43,375 bases of DNA, from IMG/VR virus record IMGVR_UViG_3300030329_003572, positions 1 to 43,375 of that record; one strand, given 5' to 3'. Source of the stretch: a virus. The translations under genes and the position numbers were made by a program. The notes below the pieces were generated by a model. The model searched no databases. It had not been told where the DNA came from and saw only the letters and a program-made list of their open reading frames with translations. Below, piece by piece: positions 15,700-20,963 of the stretch (positions within the stretch are counted from its first letter, which is position 1; the number at the start of each line of letters is the position of its first letter).

Positions 15700-16114
15700 G
15701 CAGAGAGAAGAAACTCATTCCCGCGTTACGTTCTTCAGGACGGGAGCCTTTGGCGTGTCGGCAGTTTTTTGCAAGGATCTGGAGATCCTAGAGGAAGAAC
15801 TTCGCGACGGTTCCCGCCGGTTTACCTTGAAATTTCTACAGCCCCGGAAGCGCAAGCGGCGCGGGACTCTAGTAGACGCTAAGGATCTTTGGGTGATATC
15901 TGGAGATATGGGCGGCCTAGTCCCGCCAGTCTTTGAAACGAACCCGCGTGATCCATGTATAGAGGATTCTCGGTACACTTGTTTCTCTCCCGAGTGGCGA
16001 AAGGAATTTGAGGCCAACCTTGAGGCCGCGCTTGCCGGTGGAGCTATCGAGCCCGAATCTGTGATTGTCAACGCTGGCGAGTGGACTACACCCGCCGCTC
16101 AAGAGGTGAAGTAA
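15692..16114 (+). CDS. unknown protein coupled to 15514 gene (140 aa)
   Basis: ATG lies inside the last codons of the previous gene and has no GACAGAAC box, consistent with translational coupling. A basic patch (LKFLQPRKRKRRGTLVDAKDLW) sits at about residues 48-69. The C-terminal part is acidic-helical (SPEWRKEFEANLEAALAGG). No recognised family. Confidence 0.75.
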   Translation: MNKQREETHSRVTFFRTGAFGVSAVFCKDLEILEEELRDGSRRFTLKFLQPRKRKRRGTLVDAKDLWVISGDMGGLVPPVFETNPRDPCIEDSRYTCFSPEWRKEFEANLEAALAGGAIEPESVIVNAGEWTTPAAQEVK

Positions 16115-16159
16115 CCCACGCCCCGGCGGGGGGCTTCACCCCGTCAACCCATTGCCCTA

Positions 16160-16178
16160 CCGGGTGGGCTTTACCCGG
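16160..16178 (+). promoter_or_regulatory. leader hairpin CCGGGT-N7-ACCCGG (copy B)
   Basis: Six-base perfect stem, then CAACCTAGAAAC and box 5 before ATG 16204. It is a duplicated leader of the 15473-15514 type. Confidence 0.5.
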
Positions 16179-16190
16179 CAACCTAGAAAC

Positions 16191-16198
16191 GACAGAAC
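16191..16198 (+). promoter_or_regulatory. GACAGAAC start-proximal box 5
   Basis: Box ends 5 nt before the ATG at 16204. Confidence 0.6.
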
Positions 16199-16203
16199 GA
16201 ACC

Positions 16204-16416
16204 ATGAAAAACGAAACATTCGACGAATTCTCTCTACTTATCAGAGGCGGAAACGCCGCGTTTGAGGAATCTAGCGCGGAGGAAGTGGCGCGAATCCTTG
16301 AGAAGTTGGCAGGATCCATCCGGCAAGGTGAGGACGTTACCGAGTTTGACGGTCGAAAGTTGCTGGACTACAACGGTAACAGCGTCGGTATCGTCAAGGT
16401 CAGGGGGGAGGACTGA
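16204..16416 (+). CDS. small acidic protein, unknown (70 aa)
   Basis: Starts MKNETFDEFSLLIRGG after the duplicated leader and is helical (SSAEEVARILEKLAGSIRQ) with a short beta end (NGNSVGIVKVRGED). It shares an N-terminal style with the 15514 product. Unknown function. The GGGGGGAGGA at its 3' end serves as the ribosome site for the next gene. Confidence 0.7.
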   Translation: MKNETFDEFSLLIRGGNAAFEESSAEEVARILEKLAGSIRQGEDVTEFDGRKLLDYNGNSVGIVKVRGED

Positions 16417-16420
16417 ACCC

Positions 16421-16663
16421 ATGAACCACAACCTACTCACCCGGTGGCCTGACGGCAGGATTCGCGCTCGCGCATCGTGGGAACCCGAACTGCGGGGCAT
16501 CCTAGCGGATGACGTTGCAAGGCGGGGGATCACATGGCAGGCGAAAGTCGAGGAACTGGAAGACTCCCGCCCTGCTGGCTGGGGTACCGATTTCCGCTAC
16601 GTGTTGGAAGTCTGCCGATCCATGGCCCGAGAGGACGAAATCGAAGCAACCGAGTGGAGCTAG
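16421..16663 (+). CDS. small protein, unknown (80 aa)
   Basis: ATG 16421 has GGGGGGAGGA about 8 nt upstream, a normal Shine-Dalgarno and no GACAGAAC box. The sequence MNHNLLTRWPDGRIRARASW is basic, followed by an acidic helix (KVEELEDSR, SMAREDEIEATEW). The start region (CCCATGAACCACAA) is repeated at the next gene (16667). No family recognised. Confidence 0.7.
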   Translation: MNHNLLTRWPDGRIRARASWEPELRGILADDVARRGITWQAKVEELEDSRPAGWGTDFRYVLEVCRSMAREDEIEATEWS

Positions 16664-16669
16664 AATCCC

Positions 16670-16804
16670 ATGAACCACAAACGCAAACCCATGTTCCCTC
16701 CGCCCCCGCGCCAGCGGCCCATCTTCTCCGATTACGAGATGATCGGAGCCTTCCTAGTCGCCCTCGCATTTGTGTGCATATCCGCTATGGCGGAACGCCT
16801 GTGA
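16670..16804 (+). CDS. tiny predicted membrane protein (44 aa)
   Basis: ATG 16670, TGA 16802-16804. N-terminus MNHKRKPMFPPPPRQRP is basic and proline-rich, then a single hydrophobic segment (MIGAFLVALAFVCISAMA) near residues 23-40. The start repeats CCCATGAACCACAA from 16418, suggesting duplication of the start region. It could be a small inner-membrane toxin or regulator, or a holin-like peptide for the nearby endolysin. Confidence 0.5.
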   Translation: MNHKRKPMFPPPPRQRPIFSDYEMIGAFLVALAFVCISAMAERL

Positions 16805-16874
16805 TTTCGAGTCGATCAGGATTTCTAGGATTTCCTTGGCAATCCTGTCGATGACGGCTACAACTTTCAATCGA

Positions 16875-16882
16875 GGCAGAAC
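16875..16882 (+). promoter_or_regulatory. GGCAGAAC start-proximal box 6
   Basis: Box ends 1 nt before the ATG at 16884. Confidence 0.55.
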
Positions 16883-16883
16883 A

Positions 16884-17231
16884 ATGACAGAAACAACGAA
16901 ACGAATTGGATGCCACCACAAGTATGGGTCGGCATCGTCACGCGGGACCGTCACCCGGATGATCCGACACGCCAAGAAACACGGCGCAAAGTATGCGGAG
17001 GTTTGGGGTGGAGGCGACGAGGCCGATTACCTCGGGGAAAAGGAATTCGATATCCTCGACCACTGCTTCGCATGTGATTTCACGGCGCTACTGTTCTTCG
17101 ACAAAGCTGGCAATCGCCTGGGGAAATTCTTGCTAGTGCCAGCCAACGAGCCTCAAGACGGCAACGAAATTGTGGGCGACTGGTCTGTGAATTCCTGGAC
17201 GGACGAATTGATGGAGGCAGTCGAACGATGA
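16884..17231 (+). CDS. unknown protein (115 aa)
   Basis: ATG chosen by box 6 (MTETTKRIGCHHKYGSASSR); an open frame continues upstream only through the previous gene's shadow. A basic helix (VTRMIRHAKKHGAKY) precedes an acidic part (GGGDEADYLGEKEFDILDHCFACDF) with C/H residues that may be structural. The stop overlaps the next ATG by 4 nt. No recognised family. Confidence 0.75.
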   Translation: MTETTKRIGCHHKYGSASSRGTVTRMIRHAKKHGAKYAEVWGGGDEADYLGEKEFDILDHCFACDFTALLFFDKAGNRLGKFLLVPANEPQDGNEIVGDWSVNSWTDELMEAVER

Positions 17232-17428
17232 CGGAAGTTCCGAAAAATACAACCGACGCCCTCGCGTTGGGAATTGTCTTGATCCACAACGCGCCATCGA
17301 AAATGCACGCGGAACTAGCAATGTCTTTGATTCTCGACTTGCTGTCCGTTATGTCGAGGAAGGAAATTGAATCCGCTCGCGTTCTCGCGGCGGCCACCAT
17401 TGCATCACAAGGAGGAAATGATGAGTGA
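17228..17428 (+). CDS. small helical protein, unknown (66 aa)
   Basis: ATGA overlap with the previous gene indicates coupling. The product is nearly all helical and moderately hydrophobic (ALALGIVLIHNAPSKMHAELAMSLILDLLSVMS). Its end contains AAGGAGG, the ribosome site of the next gene. No family recognised. Confidence 0.7.
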   Translation: MTEVPKNTTDALALGIVLIHNAPSKMHAELAMSLILDLLSVMSRKEIESARVLAAATIASQGGNDE

Positions 17429-17639
17429 GATGAGTGAAACATCGGATGATGTATTGCGCGAGCGCGAGCTTGCCGAAAAGGAATTCCAAATCTGGCTGGG
17501 CCAACAGGGCGAACTGGTGAGGGAATTACCTCTGTCAGAACAACGCGAGATGTGGATGGCGCATCGCTACGTCGATCTACAGAGAACGATTTCGCGGATC
17601 GCTGGGAAGATGGGCAAAGCCCTGAAGGGGGAGGACTGA
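17421..17639 (+). CDS. small acidic helical protein, unknown (72 aa)
   Basis: Start chosen at the second of two tandem ATGs because AAGGAGG (17409-17415) is then 5 nt away; the first (17418) would be too close. The helical acidic sequence (DDVLRERELAEKEFQIWLGQQGELVREL) overlaps the previous stop. The 3' end carries GGGGGAGGA for the endolysin start. Unknown function, possibly an endolysin regulator by position. Confidence 0.7.
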   Translation: MSEMSETSDDVLRERELAEKEFQIWLGQQGELVRELPLSEQREMWMAHRYVDLQRTISRIAGKMGKALKGED

Positions 17640-17640
17640 G

Positions 17641-18204
17641 GTGAAGACTTCAATAGCAGCCCTACTCCTCGCGGTAGCCCTTCCAGGCCAGGGTTACACC
17701 TGGGCGGACACCCTGCAAGCCATCCGGTCGGTCGAGACGGGGGGACTCCCTCGTCACGGCCTGGGTGCAAAGGGTGACGGGGGCAATGCCCTCGGCCCAT
17801 TTCAGATATGGCGGATTTACCACACTGATGCCCGTGGCCGCGATAAATCACTGACGCGATACGAGCGTTGCCTGACGTCGCTGGATTACTCGGAGAGGGT
17901 AGTCCGCGCATACATGGCTCGCTACGCCTCCCAGGCTTTGAGGCGCTTAGAGAGCAAACGCGGGACTCTGGAGGATGTCGAGCGGGTGAGCCGCATCCAC
18001 AATGGGGGGCCGCGAGGCTATCGGAAGGCGGCAACTCTCAAATACTGGAAGAAAGTCATCTTGCGTTTGAGGCGAAATCGCCAACAATCAATTTCTCTCT
18101 CTGTCAACTTGTCGTTGACGTTTCCGGGCTGTACCGCATCCCGGAGGAGCGACCCCCACTTTCCGGCTAGTTCTGTCGTCGGGGGGTGGGGGTCATTTTT
18201 TTAG
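17641..18204 (+). CDS. secreted lysozyme/transglycosylase-like endolysin (187 aa)
   Basis: Peptidoglycan-cleaving enzyme of the lysozyme-like fold. GTG start with GGGGGAGGA about 6 nt upstream. Residues 1-17 form a signal-like segment (MKTSIAALLLAVALPGQG), which suggests Sec export rather than holin-only release. Then AIRSVETGG places the likely catalytic Glu at 32; ALGPFQIW near 50-57 and RIHNGGPRGYRKA near 118-130 match the G-P-F-Q-I and H/Y-N-x-G motifs of this superfamily. The last 40 residues are Ser/Pro-rich and unusual: the final codons are encoded by the intrinsic terminator at 18151-18202, so the functional domain probably ends near residue 145. Confidence 0.8.
   Translation: MKTSIAALLLAVALPGQGYTWADTLQAIRSVETGGLPRHGLGAKGDGGNALGPFQIWRIYHTDARGRDKSLTRYERCLTSLDYSERVVRAYMARYASQALRRLESKRGTLEDVERVSRIHNGGPRGYRKAATLKYWKKVILRLRRNRQQSISLSVNLSLTFPGCTASRRSDPHFPASSVVGGWGSFF
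18151..18202 (+). terminator. intrinsic terminator overlapping the endolysin 3' end
   Basis: Perfect 9-bp stem GACCCCCAC (18151-18159) / GTGGGGGTC (18186-18194), loop 26 nt, then A and seven T. It lies inside the endolysin frame, whose stop follows at once. Confidence 0.8.
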
Positions 18205-18214
18205 GAGCCGACTG

Positions 18215-18571
18215 ATGGGATTTTTTTCATTCGAGTGCCGAGGATGTGGCGAATCACTCAAAGCGCCGTACGATATCCCCGAGATAATTGAGTGGCAAAA
18301 CGATGTTGTAGCGATTACAGCGGAAGGCGAGAATCTTGCCGGGACCTATGATGGATATGGGAGAATTGCGAGGGTGACAAACGGCGAAGTGATTTCCACC
18401 AGCATCAGGAAACCAGCCGAGTGCTGGCATAAGTGGTGCTGGGAAGAATCGGGGTCGCCGGATACCTTCACCAAGGCAAGTGGCAACGCAGACGATCAAG
18501 GATTCTTCTACGACAAGACCGAGCCAGTTCGCTCCCATCGCGGCCTGCCGAATATTTCCACCCACCCCTAG
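18215..18571 (+). CDS. cysteine-pair small protein, unknown (118 aa)
   Basis: ATG 18215 with AGGAG about 8 nt upstream, immediately after the endolysin terminator. MGFFSFECRGCGES has a CxxC at C8/C11 and a second Cys pair (ECWHKWCW) near 69-74, suggesting a zinc knuckle. The GTYDGYGRI segment in a beta-rich middle is a motif I have seen in small phage hypothetical proteins. Function unknown. Confidence 0.75.
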   Translation: MGFFSFECRGCGESLKAPYDIPEIIEWQNDVVAITAEGENLAGTYDGYGRIARVTNGEVISTSIRKPAECWHKWCWEESGSPDTFTKASGNADDQGFFYDKTEPVRSHRGLPNISTHP

Positions 18572-18572
18572 C

Positions 18573-18647
18573 TCCCCGACTAACCGAGTGCCAGTCGAGT
18601 CGCCCTAACACTCCTGGCTCCTCCCCTCGGTTGGTCGGGGGCTTTTT
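18573..18647 (+). terminator. intrinsic terminator before the recombinase gene
   Basis: CCCCGACTAACCGAG near 18573 pairs with CTCGGTTGGTCGGGG near 18626-18640 (15 bp with one G-T wobble), followed by GCTTTTT. It ends 5 nt before the recombinase ATG, so that gene must be started by a promoter beyond it, by read-through, or by lacking one. Confidence 0.75.
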
Positions 18648-18651
18648 CACC

Positions 18652-19344
18652 ATGACAATCCTTGCGTACCTCCGGGTTTCGACGGTCCACCAACTCGACG
18701 GGGGGGGGCTGGATCGTCAGCGCGATTGCATTCAGAAGTGGGCAATCGCCAACGAGATGGCGATGCCAATTTTCTACGTTGAGCCGGGGGTCAGCGGCAC
18801 GCTCACGATTGAAGACCGCACGGCGCTCCCGGCCATGATGCAACACCTAGAGGATCATCGCGGAGTCACCCACATTCTTGTTGAGAACATGGACCGGCTT
18901 GCCCGCGATGGTTTGGTTGCAGAATTGATTTTCTCGGAATTTGAGAAGATCCGACCCGGCGTGAAAGTGATCTCCTGCGATACGGGTATCGACCTCGCCG
19001 ATGTCGGTGACCCCTCCCGAAAGATGATCCGGCAAATCCTCGGCGCTGTCGCTGAATTCAACAAGCAGCAGACGGTGATGCGCTTGAGGGCAGGCCGCGA
19101 GAAGCGCCGCCGCGAGACAGGGCGATGCGAAGGGCGTAAGCCGCTCAAGGTTGACAAGACACACCTCTCCGCGATCCTGTCGTTGAAAGCGAAACGTCTT
19201 CCGCTCCGCTCTATCGCCAAGACCCTTGAGATCTATGGGATGTTCAGACCCAACGGAGGCAAATACAGCCACCAAGCGATCAGCGATATCCTAAGACGTC
19301 ATTCGGGTTCCGGTTCCGGTTCCGGTTCGGGTTCCGGGGCCTGA
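18652..19344 (+). CDS. small serine recombinase (resolvase/invertase family, 230 aa)
   Basis: Site-specific recombinase. The ATG at 18652 gives MTILAYLRVSTVHQLDGGGLDRQ with catalytic Ser at about residue 10 in the YLRVST motif. The ENMDRLARDGL segment near 80-90 carries the conserved Arg pair, FSEFEKIRPGVKVIS follows, and a long E helix (RKMIRQILGAVAEFNKQQTVMRLRAGREKRRRETG) precedes a C-terminal HTH (LSLKAKRLPLRSIAKTLEIYGMFRPNGGKYSHQAISDIL). It ends in a (SG)n tail encoded by GGTTCC repeats. Size excludes a large serine integrase with long zinc domain. It could resolve genome multimers or invert or integrate DNA; no crossover site was recognised. Confidence 0.9.
   Translation: MTILAYLRVSTVHQLDGGGLDRQRDCIQKWAIANEMAMPIFYVEPGVSGTLTIEDRTALPAMMQHLEDHRGVTHILVENMDRLARDGLVAELIFSEFEKIRPGVKVISCDTGIDLADVGDPSRKMIRQILGAVAEFNKQQTVMRLRAGREKRRRETGRCEGRKPLKVDKTHLSAILSLKAKRLPLRSIAKTLEIYGMFRPNGGKYSHQAISDILRRHSGSGSGSGSGSGA
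19303..19340 (+). repeat. GGTTCC tandem repeat coding the SG tail of the recombinase
   Basis: Short tandem hexamers at the gene's 3' end are read as Ser-Gly. They are followed, after the stop, by a different tandem repeat (GGGGCT). Such simple repeats may vary in length. Confidence 0.7.
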
Positions 19345-19346
19345 GC

Positions 19347-19381
19347 GGGGGCTGGGGCTGGGGCTGGGGCTGGGGCTGGGG
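19347..19381 (+). repeat. (GGGGCT)n tandem repeat, G-quadruplex candidate
   Basis: Six G-runs of 4-5 bases separated by CT (runs at 19347-51, 54-57, 60-63, 66-69, 72-75, 78-81). Two-base loops favour a parallel-type G-quadruplex in the plus strand or its RNA. Confidence 0.8.
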
Positions 19382-19450
19382 CATCCTCGACTGGCGTGGT
19401 GCTACCTGCGAATGGCCGACGATCTCTTGCGTATGTTCTGGACATATCGC

Positions 19451-19470
19451 CATCCTAACGTGCTAGGATG
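19451..19470 (+). promoter_or_regulatory. hairpin over the ribosome site of the PP-loop gene
   Basis: CATCCTA (19451-19457) pairs with TAGGATG (19464-19470), loop ACGTGC. TAGGATG is also the ribosome-binding region of the GTG start at 19476, so the stem could mask it. Confidence 0.4.
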
Positions 19471-19475
19471 ACCGA

Positions 19476-20318
19476 GTGAACCCCTACCTTCTCGATCTTC
19501 CCGCCGTCATCTCGTTCTCGGGGGGTCGCACCAGCGGCTACATGCTCCGCAGGATACTGGACGCTCATGGCGGACAGCCTGAAGACCTGAAGATCTGCTT
19601 TCAGAACACGGGCCTGGAACACGCAGCGACTTACGAATTCGTGAAGGACTGCGCTCATCGCTGGGATTGCGACATCACTTGGCTGGAATACTGCGTCAAA
19701 GACGGTGACCACGATTTCCGGGTGGTTGACTACGACTCTGCGAGCCGCAACGGGGAACCGTTCTCGCAACTCATCGAGAAGCGTGGCTATTTGCCGTCAG
19801 TGGTAGCACGCATCTGCACCACCATGTTGAAGATGCGTACGATGGATAAACACATCCGTACATTACCGGGATTTGAAGACGGATACACCAACGCGGTTGG
19901 ATTGCGAGCGGACGAGCCGCACCGAGCGCAACGGATCAAATCTGACAACTCCCGAGAAGAAATAATCTGTCCTATCTACGAGAACGGAGAGACTGAGGTT
20001 CAGGTTCTGGAGTTCTGGAAAGAGCAACCATTCGATCTGAATCTACCCTTGCGGGGGAATATGGCGGGTAACTGCGTCGGATGCTTTCTGAAGAAACGGA
20101 GCAAAATAGAACTTCTTGCTAAGGAGATGCCGGAGTATTTCAACTGGTGGATTGACGCAGAGAAATGGGCTTCCCAGCGTTCCGACGTTCGGGTGAAGAA
20201 ATTCCGGGAAGACCGCCCAAGCTACGCAAAGATCATAGAAATGACGGAGAGGCAAGGTTGGCTCCAATTTGAGGGTGACGCTGACGAAGTTCCCATCCCC
20301 TGCATGTGTCATGACTGA
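19476..20318 (+). CDS. PP-loop / PAPS-reductase-like protein (280 aa)
   Basis: PP-loop ATPase family (phosphoadenosine phosphosulfate reductase-like). The nucleotide-binding P-loop variant SFSGGRTSG is at residues 13-21. ICTTMLKMRTMDKHI near 112-126 matches the family's C-T-x-x-L-K segment, and NAVGLRADEPHRAQRI near 138-153 the G-x-R-x-x-E motif. NCVGCFLKKRSK near 195 and the end PIPCMCHD give extra cysteines that could bind a metal or iron-sulfur centre. GTG start at 19476 behind a TAGGATG site. Such phage proteins are common but their substrate is not known; sulfur or nucleotide modification is possible. It overlaps the next ATG by 8 nt. Confidence 0.85.
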   Translation: MNPYLLDLPAVISFSGGRTSGYMLRRILDAHGGQPEDLKICFQNTGLEHAATYEFVKDCAHRWDCDITWLEYCVKDGDHDFRVVDYDSASRNGEPFSQLIEKRGYLPSVVARICTTMLKMRTMDKHIRTLPGFEDGYTNAVGLRADEPHRAQRIKSDNSREEIICPIYENGETEVQVLEFWKEQPFDLNLPLRGNMAGNCVGCFLKKRSKIELLAKEMPEYFNWWIDAEKWASQRSDVRVKKFREDRPSYAKIIEMTERQGWLQFEGDADEVPIPCMCHD

Positions 20319-20697
20319 GGACTTGGAGGAATGCGCGGACTGCCCAGTCCAAGGCGCTTGCTGCCGGATCACGGTTGCCGTCGAGGATTGCGTGAGAGTC
20401 TACTCCTCCTATTCCTGTCCTCACCTCTTGGAGAGCGGACTGTGCGGCAACTACGAGGATCGCGCCAGCGTTCCCTGGTGCGTGTCAAAGGATGATCTCG
20501 ATATCTCTTGGCCTTCGCTCTGCGCCCATCGAAAAACTGGGCAGGACCATATCCTCACCGTTGCCGAGTACATCATGCTGAAGGGCGGCACGCCCAAGAA
20601 TTACGAGGATCTCCGCAGGGTGATTGACGCATCGGCTCGCAAGGACATGGCCGACAATTTTGGGTGGGATCTCGACCAGGAAAAATCCGGCGAATGA
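20311..20697 (+). CDS. YkgJ-like cysteine-cluster protein (128 aa)
   Basis: ATG 20311 lies inside the end of the PP-loop gene, so the pair is coupled. The first 65 residues carry C9, C12, C18, C19, C28 and further Cys in CPHLLESGLCGNYEDRASVPWC, the pattern (CxxC..CC..., CpxL..gxC..Y..RP..C) of YkgJ/CxxCxxCC zinc/iron-chelating proteins. The C-terminal half is charged and helical. Its partner supplies a PP-loop, so the two may share a metal or sulfur function. The family call is moderately sure. Confidence 0.7.
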   Translation: MTEDLEECADCPVQGACCRITVAVEDCVRVYSSYSCPHLLESGLCGNYEDRASVPWCVSKDDLDISWPSLCAHRKTGQDHILTVAEYIMLKGGTPKNYEDLRRVIDASARKDMADNFGWDLDQEKSGE

Positions 20698-20708
20698 TTT
20701 TTCTCTAG

Positions 20709-20776
20709 CCCTCTCGGAGGGCGCTCTCCCGCCAAATTGGAAATGGAGTGACCCTCGGAGTTGAGGCTCTCCCGCC
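20709..20776. repeat. direct repeats with CTCTCCCGCC core
   Basis: Two imperfect units of about 25 bp (20709-20733 and 20752-20776) with CCCTCNCGGAG and CTCTCCCGCC; a third partial core (GTCCTCCCGCC) is at 20828-20838. The first unit also contains the small hairpin CCCTC-TCG-GAGGG. Confidence 0.55.
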
Positions 20777-20886
20777 TCCTCCGTTGCCGCCAACAATTTT
20801 GAATCTTTTTTAGGATCCAACTCCAACGTCCTCCCGCCTTCTCCTCGTTCTGACCAACCCCTGATCTGAGGGTGCCCGAAAATCGT

Positions 20887-20896
20887 GTGATACAAT
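20887..20896 (+). promoter_or_regulatory. extended -10 promoter (TGTGATACAAT)
   Basis: TACAAT at 20891-20896 with TG two to four bases upstream. A start near 20903 would place the palindrome in the first transcribed bases. No TTGACA-like -35 at 17 bp. Confidence 0.35.
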
Positions 20897-20907
20897 GGTA
20901 CTCACGC

Positions 20908-20930
20908 GGCGGGCGAACAGTTCGCTCGCC
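20908..20930. promoter_or_regulatory. 23-bp palindrome (operator-like)
   Basis: GGCGGGCGAAC - A - GTTCGCTCGCC: 11-bp arms with one mismatch around a central base, just downstream of the extended -10. It suits a repressor operator or an RNA hairpin. Confidence 0.5.
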
Positions 20931-20954
20931 AATTTCGCTGTTTGACAATTTGGA

Positions 20955-20962
20955 GACAGAAC
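20955..20962 (+). promoter_or_regulatory. GACAGAAC start-proximal box 7
   Basis: Box ends 1 nt before the ATG at 20964. Here it lies in front of a gene that has its own promoter. Confidence 0.6.
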
Positions 20963-20963
20963 A

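Larger units (their letters stand above)
20698..20963 (+). other. 266-bp intergenic regulatory region upstream of the ATPase-peptidase gene
   Basis: No gene is seen. It holds the direct repeats at 20709-20838, TACAAT at 20891-20896 preceded by TGTGA (an extended -10), a palindrome at 20908-20930 and box 7. The -35 region is weak. Confidence 0.6.

Noticed and set aside
18433-18651. Longer recombinase reading
   Set aside because: The added residues overlap the 118-aa gene and the terminator; MTILAYLRVST is the normal family start.
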